From contig NC_050104.1 of NCBI RefSeq assembly GCF_902167145.1, positions 104,419,849 through 104,483,848 of the forward strand: a stretch of DNA of 64,000 nucleotides, read 5' to 3'. This document shows, piece after piece, positions 21,747-33,102 of this stretch (the first letter of the stretch is position 1; each line of letters begins with the position of its first letter). Under the pieces are notes generated by a model that searched no databases, was not told the DNA's origin, and saw only the letters and a list, made by a program, of their open reading frames with translations. This DNA is from Zea mays. Taxonomy: Eukaryota; Streptophyta; Magnoliopsida; Poales; Poaceae. Both the position numbers and the translations under genes were made by a program.

Positions 21747-23430
21747 TGTCACACCCGGTTTTAGAAGGCAAACCGAATGCGAACCATGTACGTGCCAGGA
21801 TCAGCAATTCATGTACACAGCAGTTACATAACTGGACATCATCACACAGTGCTAAAATAATGACATCAAAGAGGGTATAATAGTCGATTACATCATGATG
21901 TCCGAGACATCCACATAGTCTTTAACAATAATTAAAGTGCGGAAAAGAAACGTAGATACACACGACCTACACAGGCAGCCGACTGGGGGTTTGCCGCTAA
22001 CCCACGCCTAGAACTCATCGTACTCTTGGAACTCCTGGAAGTCCTCCTTCACGACTTCATCTTCACATGAGCAGTGGTTGCAACGTGGACAACCTGGGGG
22101 GGGGGGGGGGGGTTGGTGTGTAAAGCAAGGGTGAGTACACATCAACATACTCAACATAATGTCCCGTTTGGCTGTAGTGGACTAGCTTTATGTGGAGTTA
22201 AGTCAAGCAGTTGCTTTTAGTTGGTCAGGTTATTATTTACTAGTAGAAAGCCAGGTTTTAGCATCAACCCAAGTTATTAACCCAGATGTACCCTTTCCAA
22301 ACGGAAAGAATACCACTTACCATTACCATAAAATCATCATCCTCATCACCACCTGTAAACCATACATTTTAGATCAAGTATCTCTAATCAATGGAGCTCC
22401 CTTGGCCACTCATAACCACGAGCACGACTGATATATCAGTTTCATAACACTCTGCAGAGGTTGCACACTTTACCCACAAGCCGTGATTCCCTCTTGCCTT
22501 GGGCCGATCAAACCCTTAAACACTACCAAGGTGAATAGGCAGGGTCTCACTACGTAGCCTTTACAAAGATTTCCTGGGGCTGTAGCCGCCTGTTAGGTTT
22601 CCTAAATGCACCGCACTCCTCCCCAAGGGGTGAACCAACCTTGGCAGAGCGAGCCGCATACACGGAACCCCATTAACGGCACGACGGCGAAGCGAACTAC
22701 ATCCCAGTTCCTCTAATTACTCAGCTAAGGGCGTCCCACTCCACCCTCATGGTTGCACTGTTTTCCCGGACGGTCATCCAACGAACAGGTCCTTATGGAG
22801 AGGCACTCGAGAAACAGCTCGAGTCCCCTTAAGGTCCACAAGTATATCATCATAATCAAAAGGGAAAACAGTGTATCATAGATAATCTCATCATGATCAT
22901 TGATTAATGTGAAGCACTAGCATAAAGCTAAACCATAATAAACCAACCAGAATAGGTAAACAAGGACAAGATAGACAAAAGCTAGTCAATCCTTAGGTAT
23001 AAACTGTGTAAATACGGGGAATGAATTATAAGAATGAGTAGGACATAGATGGGTCAAGGGACACTTGCCTTCACCAACCAGCTGCTGCTCAGGGTCTTCA
23101 CCTGCAACTCCTTCGGACTCCGCCAACTGGCCATTATCTATACGAGTTTCAAACATACATTCCACAAGTTTTAATACAAAAGAACACTACACCAAACAAT
23201 AGAATACAATAAATAGACGGACATTTGACGCAGGGCTCACACCTACGACTAAGCAAGAAAGAGAAAGTAACGGTCGAGGCTACGGTCGAAGAGCGATCAC
23301 GCCACACGATTATAAATTAAAATACTCGTCTAAACAGAATGGTATTAATTTAGCCATCGCGTTAAGCATAGGGTAAAGTCATGTTCCATGTTTAATTATT
23401 ATGAACAGATAAAGGTAAATTAAAATGATT

Positions 23431-23760
23431 GTCGCGCGGCAAGACTCGCGACACAACACTTAAATTGAATTAAGAAATAAACGACCCGTCGCGCGACGGG
23501 GCGCGCAACGAGACTCTTGCATTAATTATAAAGAAACGTTAAGCGTCGCGCGACGAAACGCACGACGGCATACATCATCTAAACTAACTTTAAAACGAAA
23601 CATCGCGCGGCGAAGCGCGCGACACAGCTCATTAATAAAGATGAATTTTAAAATGAATCGTCACGCGACGAAGCGCGCGACGCAGCACATCGACTAAACT
23701 AAAATAAAGAAAAAACAGATTAAACTGAAAGTTGAACGTCGCGCAGCTATAGTCGCGTGC
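23431..23760. repeat. Array of CG-rich palindromes, period about 57 bp
   Basis: GTCGCGCG-type cores occur at 23431, 23488, 23545, 23602, 23660 and 23738 (spacings 57, 57, 57, 58, 78). Two cores are the perfect 12-base palindrome CGTCGCGCGACG (23487-23498 and 23544-23555). Each is followed about 10 bases later by GCGCGCGAC or a variant and then an AT-rich spacer with TTAAA or AAATTAA. The array lies inside solo LTR alpha-2. Confidence 0.85.
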
Positions 23761-23764
23761 GCGA

Positions 23765-23995
23765 GAACACGCTGCACGCGCCGGGGGCGCGCGAGCCACG
23801 TCAGGGCACGAGGGCGCGGGGGCCGCCGGGGCAGGGGTGCAGGGGTGCAGGGGCCGCCGGGGCGCGAGGCCGCGGGGGCAGGGGCGTGGGGCGCATGGCC
23901 GCCGGGGACGCCAGGGCGTTGGCGCGGGGCCTCGGGGCGCAGGGCCGCCGGGGCAGGGGCCGCGGGACCACGGGCGCGCAGGGAACGCGCGCAGG
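23765..23995. repeat. GC-rich minisatellite-like tract
   Basis: Repeated GGGGCCGCCGGGGCAGGGG-like modules with purine skew follow the palindrome array. It is open in several frames on both strands (Arg/Gly/Ala- or Pro-rich), which I attribute to composition rather than coding. Confidence 0.6.
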
Positions 23996-24544
23996 GGAGA
24001 AGGAAGGGGAGGGGAAGAGAGAGAGGGAGAGGGAGCTCACCTCGGGGTCCAAATCCGGCGATCACCGTCTCCAAAACCTAGGGCACCATGGGGGAGAGAG
24101 AAAGAGAGGTGGGAGAGAGAGGGAGTTGTGCGTGGGAGAATTGAATGAGGGGAAAGAGATCAGGGGAGGGGGGGCGACATAGGGAGGGGTAGGGCGCCAG
24201 GGGCGCGCGGGCCAAGGCCGGGCCGGGCTGGGCTGAGCCGCACCACGGGTCAAAATCCTATGGCACGCACAGCCACAGATCGGAATCCAATTCGCGAAAC
24301 AAAATCCAAAACGAGACTACGCAACACACTCGATTAAACACGACATCGGACAAAGAAATATGATTCAGCATGATGCAACACCCATGACAACTTAGGTTTT
24401 GTTTATACGCAATACGGACACCGATCACTATACTGCTTTGAAATTGGAAAGAAGGAGCGAAATGGAAAAAGAAAAGAGAGTAACGCCTGAATTTGGTGAG
24501 TAAAAAGAAGAAAAAAATTCTACCCCCAAATTCAGGGCGTTACA

Positions 24545-25042
24545 GGCGACGCCGGCTGCGTCGCGCTGATGGGTCTCTCGTTTCGGAGCCTCCCCAGAAG
24601 CGCCAGAGGACCGCAGGCGGGGCCGAGGAGGCGAGCTCCTAGGCCCACGGCGCGCAGAGGCGCGTCAGTCCTCCGGTCCCGCCGCCACCACCACCATCTG
24701 GGGGTGATCTCCCCCAGGGGCACCAGCAGCAGCAACAGCAACAGCAGCAAGAGCGGCGATCTCTCTTCCAGGGTCACTGGAAGGTCCAAGGCCCCAAGTA
24801 AGTGTAGCCCCTTCTTCTTTGAGCTTAATTGTCATGCCGACAAGTTTTAACCCATCGTCTGTTTTTCAGGGCTTCCTCTCCCTCGGCTCCCAAGGCCACA
24901 CCTCCTCCGCCGGATACCAGGCCCACTGACGGGTCTCGCTCTCAGCAACAGGAATCTGCTAGGAGTGGTGCCGACGATCCACCCCCGGCTGCTACCAAGA
25001 CACCGCCAGTGGCTTCCCATACCCTAGCTGGGGGTCCGGCGG
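24545..25042 (+). pseudogene. Antisense ORF of element A, part 2 (basic/poly-Gln/Pro-rich linker with intron)
   Basis: After the solo LTR the frame of part 1 continues in register: a basic patch with PPQKRQRTAGG that could be a nuclear localisation signal, a TAG at 24640-24642, a Pro run and a glutamine-rich tract (24728-24755). A 72-base intron with GTAAGT...TTTTTCAG boundaries (24798-24869) preserves the frame. The following exon is Pro/Ser/Thr-rich (KATPPPPDTRPTDGSRSQQQ) and is cut at 25042 by the 5.9 kb solo LTR, resuming in frame at 30997. The part is probably a flexible linker between the N-terminal domain and the C-terminal coiled coil. Confidence 0.6.
24798..24869 (+). other. Putative intron in the antisense ORF
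   Basis: Donor GTAAGT at 24798, acceptor TTTTTCAG ending at 24869, with a T-rich acceptor side. Removing these 72 bases joins two open frames; reading through would meet TAA at once (AAGTAA). Confidence 0.6.
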
Positions 25043-28000
25043 TGTGGCAGCCCTCCCAAGTTATCGGTCCCACGTGCACCAATCCTTGCCTTGATGGCCT
25101 CAGATGGCTATGCACGTGTACTAGGTAACTTAACAAGGCTATCACGAGTTCAACAACTTGAACTCATCATCCCAAGGATCTCCCACCATACATGCATATT
25201 ACAGTAATCACATTCGATACACACACTTCGGAGATAAGAGCGGAAGACTTTATAAAACATTCTTTTCATTTCTAAAACTTAAGGTTATTACATAGGAAGA
25301 GTTACATTTATTACAAGTCCTGATATACTCAAAGTGCATAACTTATTACAATAGCAGGAAGGTAGGAACCCTCCAAAGCTTATACACAAGCCTAACTAAT
25401 CCTCCTCCAGAACTGGAAATGCCCTCCAGCCATAGGAACACCTAGAGTACTTCTTATCACCTACAACAACATGGGTTCGAAAACCCTGAGTACGGAGTGT
25501 ACTTTCGCAAGTCTTACCCGACTAAGGAAAAAGACTCTCAAGGATATGCTGGTTAAATAGGAATCAAGGAAAAGGCTTTAGCAAGAATCAACTTAGATAC
25601 TTTTGCAGAAATAGCTTACTAAAGTGAGTCCTTACTTTCAATATTTTAACGCCAGATTAAGTATTAATAGACTCTGGTTGCATCTAGTCTAATTTCACCA
25701 TCTCATCAATACAACATCATTTTTATTTATAATGTTTACATCCTGACTTAGGTTGCAGGTCAGAGATCAAGTCTCCACTCTCCGGGGATATAACGGTGAT
25801 CCGAATCGATTTACTCAGCTGAGGATCTCTAACCACACGACATATGTAGCACTTAACCCTTGCATATGTCAACCATTCCCACAGATCCTCCACAACGTGA
25901 ACCGGTCCGCGCTACCCAGGAGCACAGTACTCCTCCGTCCAGCCTCTAGCCAGGAGGGTACACGCCACTCCCACCATCTCCCACGCCCAGTGCGCGGTTG
26001 TCTTTTCACGTATGAAATAGCTGGGTTCAAGCTTACCCTGTCCCATATCCAGGGCATGTGGCCAGTTAAGATAGTCCTTGATCATACAGGCGTACATAAG
26101 CATCCAATCCTTAATTAACCTAGGTGGAGCATCACCTGTTCCTAGCCCAAGTCTCGAGTTAAGTACTTCCACCCTTAGGACTGTTTTCTGTTCCTAAGGA
26201 TGAAAAAAGCATTATAGGGAACTTTGCAGTAAGATCCCACCATGCTCCCAATGAAAATATTCTTGCAGGTAGAAGCCATCCTTCCTCAGGATAACCCCTG
26301 AGCTAGGCATTATTGCAAAAGACAACCTGTATCCACAAGATCTAAGCAGGACTAAGCATTTTTGAAAATTATATTTTGATACTTCATCAAAAGTATCTAT
26401 AAAGGTATGGATATCAAGGTAGGCAATGCATCCAATAGTTTCCAAGCAACTCCTATAAACTTAATGCACATTTCACTAGACTTAAAGTGTATAAAAATCT
26501 TTTAAAAACACAAGGAAGGGGTAAATACACCGGGGCTTGCCTTTTTGCAGTGAAGAGGTTCTAGATCCTTCTACCTAACCTTTAGTTAGATAGCTCCATC
26601 CACTTGATGAGTAGGCACTGGAGTAGACTTCGTCAAGTACCACCTCGTCTAGGTGTTCTACAAGTAAATTACAAATATATGAATGCTTATGTAATGACAT
26701 GTAATGCAAGCTCTCAGAAGGAGAGGTGGGGAACATAAACACCACAAGAAAAACACATGACAAGTATACACATGGTTCTACACCACCAACACCTGCTAAA
26801 AGTGGCCAAATCGGATTAACTTAGGCAAACCAGAGAACTAATACATCTTAGATCTCATCCAAAATCTTAAAACTTCTTAAGCAACTGGATCTCTTCGTTA
26901 GATAAACTTATTTCCTTTCCAAAGTACTAACCCATACTTGATTAGGGATTAACCACTCTATTTTGAGGCTTACAAGGTTTCTAGAGCAAAAAGCTTCCAA
27001 ACAGCCCCAAACTTTTACCCAGTGATCAGCTTCTGATTGCAAATTTCTCCAAAAAATTCCATCATTTTTGGTGCTCAACTTTTATTTCTAAAATTCCAAT
27101 AATCCTTCCAAACACACCTTTAATTCACTTAAAATTTGCTAACTGATCTAAAAGTCCTAAAATTGATTTTACTAGGAACTTTACATTTTTGTGAATCCCA
27201 CAAAATTTGTTTCACAATATTTGGATTTTTTCTGCTATTTTTGACAGCTTTTCCAATCTATCAGCAAAATAATAAACAGAAATCACGAATAGTGCCTGGG
27301 CTGAAACTGGCCCAAGATGGCCCAGCCATGGTGAAACCCCACGCCCGCGGATCCATGTTTTCATTGAGGCCCTTGTTGTTTCAAGTAATTGGTAAGAAAT
27401 CCGGTGCACTGTTCATCTGTCTCTCTGATCGAATCACCTAAGCCCCTTGGTTTTGTTCTATTTACAAATGCTCATCCCCGACTCCTCCGCCGCCCACCCC
27501 GGTGAACTAGCGACCACGGACGCGGCGACACTGCTCTCGAACGTTCCTTAATCACCACAGCAACATGTCCCCGACCAACACAAACCGGCCACAAGTCCGC
27601 TACATCCTCGCCAAGCACCCACCTGCTCTAGTCATGACACCAGTGGAGTGCATCAAGGACTCACCAAGTTCTCGGTGCGCGCACTAAACCGCTCGGGGAA
27701 GATACAGGTTGATCGGTCAAGGTGAAGTTGTCCACGGCGCTGGCCTGCCGCGGCGCGACGATGTTCTGGACTCCACACTATGGTAGCGTTCAAAAGCTGA
27801 GCTGTGTGAGCTTCACTAGTTGATATGGATCACAGAACACACCAAGACTTGGCTGCGATTACCTCAGGGAGTGCCGGTCACGGTGAGGCAAGTGAGAAAG
27901 AGCACGGCGAGGTCCGGCATGGTAAAGAGCACGCTGTGGCGAGCTCGGGCGAGGTCAGGATTTTATACTTGGGCTACATGGTCGCAAGGGGATGGCGGAC

Positions 28001-30991
28001 CATGGCGCACAACCAATTTGAACAAAGGAGTTAGGGGCACGACGAATTTAACTCCTTCCTAGAACGTTTTGGCCACGCAGAGGGACATCTGACCACTCCA
28101 GCTTGATCTTTATTGTGGCTATGGACAAAGTGATCATGGTTGGCCACCTGCTGGTACCAAAACACACCACAACGCATGGACACCACGCAAGGTTAGCGAC
28201 ACAGTGAGGTGATGGACCTGGCGTGAGGACACGATGGTGGACAGACAGACACCGGATGGGCACTGTTGGGGGTTAGCCGTCGGGCATGTTTGACACCACA
28301 TCACAGCAGCGAATCGGTCCAAGTTATGCCCCCAAGATTCTCACTTATCTCTCATCTTCCCCTAGATTCTACAGCTACGACGATATTTTCTTCAGATTTT
28401 TCTGATGTGCACTGAACTGCTCAAGTCTGTCTGAACCCCTTTGTTTAGCCCCACTTTTCTCACTATTCCAAATAAGGGTAGCTCAAGCCTTTCTAAACAA
28501 ACTTGTTGTCCAACCATCGCTCTTTAGGTTTACTATGAAAGTCTAAGACTCAAAATGTGTAGACCACAAGATATGCGGCTCTGAAGTTGGCTATAACTCA
28601 CTGAAAACCACGTTCCGTTCTCTGAATTTACAGAATCAGCCAACATTACCTCCTTGCATACCTCCCTATTTAGCTGCCTTGATCACCCAATTTCACTTAA
28701 TAACAGACCTCTCCTCTTTAACCAAAGTGATTCTCCATGCATAGATCTTCCTCTTTTGCATAACAACTCATGGTTGAAAATATATAGAACAAGAGTTGTG
28801 GTGATCCAAAGTTGCCCCCATCACTCTGCACTCCTGTCAGTTAACTGAACTCACTGACTGACAGAGGAAGTTCAGATGTACTTTATTCCTAATTGTGTAT
28901 AGTACTAAGCCCATCTCTTTATAGTAAAATTGTTCACTGTACCATGATCTTTAAACGTACTACACAAAGCATGGTTCATAGCTCTATGGATCAAACACTA
29001 GAGAGCTCCAAAGTTGGGCTCATCACACTGAAACTGATTTTCAGTCGACTGAATCAGCCTGCTGCACCATCTGCATCTCCATGTTCAAGCCTTGTTATTG
29101 CACAACTTCACATGCCAACCACCCATCTCTGTTAACCAAAAGTATTCTACAACTATAGCTCTATTAGTTTGTTGCAGCAGTCCAATACCAAAAATGCAGG
29201 GATCAAAAGTTACAGTGCCCCAAACATCTTCCAAACTCACTAAATTTCCTAGCAACAGTCAACTAAATCAGTCCCCTCTCCAGTCCGACAGAGAACTTTT
29301 GGAGACATTTTACTCCTACTTTTGTGTAGCACCAGCCCAGCATTGCTTAAATAAGTTTGTTCTCCTAGATATGGTCTTCTATTTTGCTATAAAGTTTTCT
29401 GTCCAAATATGCCAGGATTTGGCACAATAGAGCTCCAAACAGAGCACCAAACTGTAAATTCAGGTTTTAGTGATCTGCACAAAAATTCAGTTTGTGCACA
29501 CTGACAGTCCATTTTCAGTCTACTTTTTCTCCACTTTTTGTGTAGGATCATATCCATCACCCATAAATACATTTGTACACCAACTTATGGTATTCAATTC
29601 CTTTATAGAAACCATAGTTGAAAACCTTATGGATTATGCACAAGGAAGCTCCAAAGTCTGTCACAATCGCTGAAATTCAGACTTAGGCACTATTCTAAAT
29701 CTGAAAATTCAGAATTCAGCCCACACCACTTTGAACCACCTTTAATCCTAGTAGCATATGGTTTTAGGGGCAAGTTGCTTATTAAACTTTATACTCCAAT
29801 AGTTCCTCTACAGGTTTTACATAGTTACCCATAGCTAAACCCTCATATATTCCAAACTACAGAGGTCCAAAGTTTGCCCAATTTACTGAAATTCAGACTC
29901 TGAATTTCACTAAATCTGAAATCCACACTTTCAGACAGCTCTACTCTAGGCCAGCTTTTCTCTAGGTTCCAAATAGATTTAGGGCTAAGTGTCTTAATCA
30001 AACTTATACTCCTAGTTTAGCTCTATAATTGTGTTATAATCATCATAACCTATAACCCTATGGATAGAGCAATAGAGAGCTCCAAAACTGCACAGATCTC
30101 ACTAAAACTCAGCTGCAATGATTTGGCTAAGTCTGAAAACACAATACCTAGCATCCCATCTTTGGACCACCTTTGCTCCTGGTAGCATGCAGTTTTAGGG
30201 ATAGTACACTGAATAAGGATTGTTCTTCAACAGTTACTCTACAAATTTGTTATAGCAACATTCAACCAAAAGTGCACAGATTCAAAGTTATAAGTGTCCA
30301 AAAACAGCTAAATGAAACTGGTTTCAGCTAAATTCAGGCTCAAGCCAAACTGAAGCTTTATAAATTACTCCAAATTTATCCACACAACATAGAATTCTCC
30401 ATACATGAAAGTTGTTCAACTTTCCAAAATCTACAACTTTGATATATGGACCACTAGCAAATTCTCTCTAGATTTAAAACTCCACTTTTGGGCTAGTTGA
30501 GGGTTTCAAATGTGACTCCTTCTCATCTAGTGATTTATCAATTCAATCCATACTCCTAAAAGCCAAGTGACTCCCCTGAATCTCAAATCCGACTCTAGTA
30601 TATGAAGCTCAGGTCCAAAGTGTCTTTAGTTTAGAATTTGCTTTACTTAACCATCTCTTCCAAGCAAAACTCAAGTTAAGGCTTGGAGTTATTCCAACTC
30701 CTTAATTGCTTCTTCCACTTGACCATCATTCCAAAACAAGGCTACTCTAGGCTCTAAGACTTATCTTTAACACTGAAGGCTCCAAGTCAATTTGTCACTT
30801 GCTTAAGAGATGACCTACTCCTGTTTAGCTTAAGCCAAGTCCTTAAACTAAACTCTAAACCCAACACACAACATCACACTTTTGAAAAAGTTTAACCTAA
30901 TGAATGCATTCTGTGTATATCAAACAAGGTAATGCAAGTGCTTATGATGACATGCCCGCGTTTTAGTTATCGTAACACCAGGGGTGTTACA
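25043..30991 (-). repeat. Solo LTR beta, unusually long (5949 bp)
   Basis: Starts TGTGGCAGCC and ends GGGGTGTTACA with perfect GGCGG duplications on both sides (25038-25042 and 30992-30996). No coding domain, primer-binding site (TGGTATCAGAG or its complement) or internal repeat of the end sequence was found, so it is best read as one LTR, minus orientation (TGTAACACCCCT start). At 25258-25320 the minus strand has AATAAA-like U5/R sequence, which fits the LTR 3' end being on the left. The right half carries a ~210 bp tandem array. The longest open frame is about 120 codons and none looks like a protein. Confidence 0.8.
28316..30330. repeat. Degenerate ~210 bp tandem array inside solo LTR beta
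   Basis: An anchor close to GAGCTCCAAAGTT recurs at about 28316, 28577, 28803, 29003, 29200, 29430, 29646, 29863, 30077 and 30279, with spacings mostly 197-230 bases. After each anchor comes a TCAC/TGAAA...CAG block, then a block with CTCCTA and a CTCTA(C/T)A segment before the next unit. Identity between units is low but the order of blocks is constant. Confidence 0.7.
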
Positions 30992-32264
30992 GGCGGCAGT
31001 GGCACCGGCGTCGGGTGGCGTCGCAGCGGCGGAGGAGGTCCCAACTGGGGGATCCGCACCCGCTCCGGACACTGGGGGTGACGCAGGAGGCGCGTCCAGA
31101 TCCAGCCCTCCGTCTGCTCCGGAGGAGATGGAGGTGGTGTTCGGGCGACGGCTCTGGTCTGGTGCCGAGCAAGAAGCAGCGCCAGTCCCCCTCCCCCGTA
31201 TGCTGTCCCGCGCCCACCAGGTCCTTAGCGACACTAGGGCAGCGATCTTGCAGGAGTGGAAGGCGCTCGAGGCTGAGCACCAGCGTCTCAGCGACTGGCG
31301 CACCCAACTGGAGGAGCGCACCAAGACGGAGTCCCGCCAGTTCATCTCCGAGCGGTCCCAGCTCGAGCGGGACCACAAGGAGTACAAGAGGGACCTCTAG
31401 AAGGTGTGCGCTAAGAAGCTGGAGGCATCCCGGAGGGAGAAGATGGTGGCCAGGAGGGAGGAGGCCTTGACCCAGAGGGAGGCCCTCACAACAGAATACC
31501 AGGCCAAGCTGAACGCTCTGGACCAGACTCTGGAAGCCCAGCGGGCCCAGCAGGTCAAGGCCGTGGAGAGGATGAGAAAGTGGGAGCAAGAGCTCGAGGC
31601 CAAGGCCAGCGACACCGCCCTCGCCGAGGAGAACCTCAAGGCGAAGGAGCAGTCCTTGGACAGGCGGGAGACGGACCTCGCCAGGCGAGAGACGGATCTC
31701 ACCTTCAGGGAACATATGCTTACCCGGTGAGGCGAGATGCTGGCCGAGCACGAGCTCGAAGCAGAAGAGAAGGAGAGGAAGCTGGAGGAGCGGATCCGCC
31801 AGTTCAATGCGGCACAGGCGACGCCGGGCCCCCAGGCGGTGGAGGCCACCAAGAAGGCCCTTGAAGATCTTCAAGCGGAGCACCACGCCGGGGTCCAGTG
31901 CATCGCCGCGTGGGCCGGCAAGGCAAGCACGACACTGGTGTCGCTAGGGATGATCCCTATCCTAGTGTCAGAGCTGCCAACGTCGATCTCCGACGCGCTC
32001 CCGGTGCTGGACTCCGCCGCCGATCGCCTCCATCGCCTGGACCAGATTCTCGGGGGCCGCCTGGAGGCAGAGGGCGGCAAGCTCTGCCGGGCGGTGATTG
32101 AATACGTCTTGACGTGCTTCCGGAGTCATGACCTGGCCATATCCTTGGAGCTGGTGATCGCTGGTCCGATGACCGCCACTGAAGATGCCACCCGAGAGAG
32201 CGTACAAGACGCCGTGGAGCTGGTGGCCGAGCGCTTCCAGCGCGACCCTGCTGATGACCTGTAG
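30992..32264 (+). pseudogene. Antisense ORF of element A, part 3 (C-terminal coiled coil)
   Basis: A single plus-strand frame to the stop at 32262-32264, interrupted by TAG at 31398-31400 and TGA at 31728-31730. It encodes an Ala/Pro/Gly-rich opening, then about 170 residues of strongly charged heptad-like sequence (for example ALTQREALTTEYQAKLNALD and SLDRRETDLARRETDL), typical of a long coiled coil. It ends in a globular segment with GMIPILVSELP and YVLTCFRSHDLAISLE. The frame is in register with 24870-25042. It converges on the end of pol (33103), tail to tail. Probable role is unknown; coiled-coil C-termini are usual in this protein family of grass Ty3 elements. Confidence 0.75.
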
Positions 32265-33102
32265 AGTAGTAGAGACAAAGCAAGGGTTCCGCTGGGAAGC
32301 GGGTGTAATAACTTTTGATTTTGCAAGATATTCTAAGAACCGCTAATGAGGTAGCATTGGAACTTAAACTTATCTGTATGTTATTTGTCCTTGCTGTGTG
32401 TAGCGTCATTAACTTCCCCTTGGTACTTGGCCCCCTGGGAGGTAGGCTCGACGTGTCAAGGCTGGATACCAGTATACCAAAGATAAAATTGATGGTCCGG
32501 CCCCTAGGACCTGGACCTGCACACAACTCCGTCTTTGAAGTGTTAGGAGCACACCCATAGTACCCATCGTATGGTATCTGCCATCCTTTGATTCATGCAA
32601 TAGGACCTACAGGACTTAGACTGGGAAGCCAAGCCGTATGTCCGGACCCTCAGGATCGCAGTTACAAATACTAGGGCACCCATTGCAGAGCGGTGGAGCG
32701 TGCAGACTTAGGGTACGGGACCAGGCTAAGCAGCTACACAGCTCTGGACCACTCCAGGAGACGAGCGTCCATTCTCTAGAACTGGACCCCAGGTTGCCGG
32801 ACCCCCTGCAGCAGTAGAGGGTCCCGAACTTCAAGCCTGACTACTCAATTCGAATGTCATCATACCAGCAAGGGTGGGGAACTGTATGGGTGGGTTAGAT
32901 AAAAAATAAGACTCATAAACTAAAGTAGAATAAAACCATCACAAAAGCACATCTGTGGAGTAAATCATTTCCTTATAACTTGATATACATGGGTGTAGAC
33001 CAACAGACCGGGCTTACGAGGGCGGACCTCACCGGATTGACATACACATATGAGCAACCTAGTTACAAAGAAAGAAAACTCAACCCTCCCAGTTTTGCTT
33101 TT
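32265..33102. other. Spacer between the convergent antisense ORF and pol
   Basis: About 840 bases between the stop of the antisense frame and the stop of pol. No convincing ORF. Both transcripts would end here, so termination signals are expected, but I see none that is clear-cut. Confidence 0.5.

Larger units (their letters stand above)
21747..24544 (-). repeat. Solo LTR alpha-2
   Basis: This 2798-base LTR starts TGTCACACCCGG and ends GGGCGTTACA, flanked by perfect GGCGA duplications (21742-21746 and 24545-24549). There is no internal domain, primer-binding site or polypurine tract, so it is a solo LTR produced by LTR-LTR recombination. Its first 160 bases and last 40 match solo LTR alpha (18638-52789), so they are the same or a sister family; the middle differs. 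It contains a 17-G run (22096-22112), the CG-palindrome array (23431-23760) and a GC-rich tract (23760-24060). Minus orientation is inferred from the TGTAACGCCC start. Confidence 0.92.

Noticed and set aside
23431..23760. CRISPR or bacterial repeat array
   Set aside because: Period 57 with AT-rich, mutually similar spacers and CG palindromes inside a solo LTR with target-site duplications; eukaryotic context.
23694..24182. Frames of 126 and 141 codons in the GC-rich tract
   Set aside because: Composition-driven, open on both strands, no domain.
30987..31886. Minus-strand frame of 299 codons (Leu/Pro/Gly-rich)
   Set aside because: Shadow of the plus-strand coiled-coil frame, which is in register with the earlier parts of the antisense ORF.
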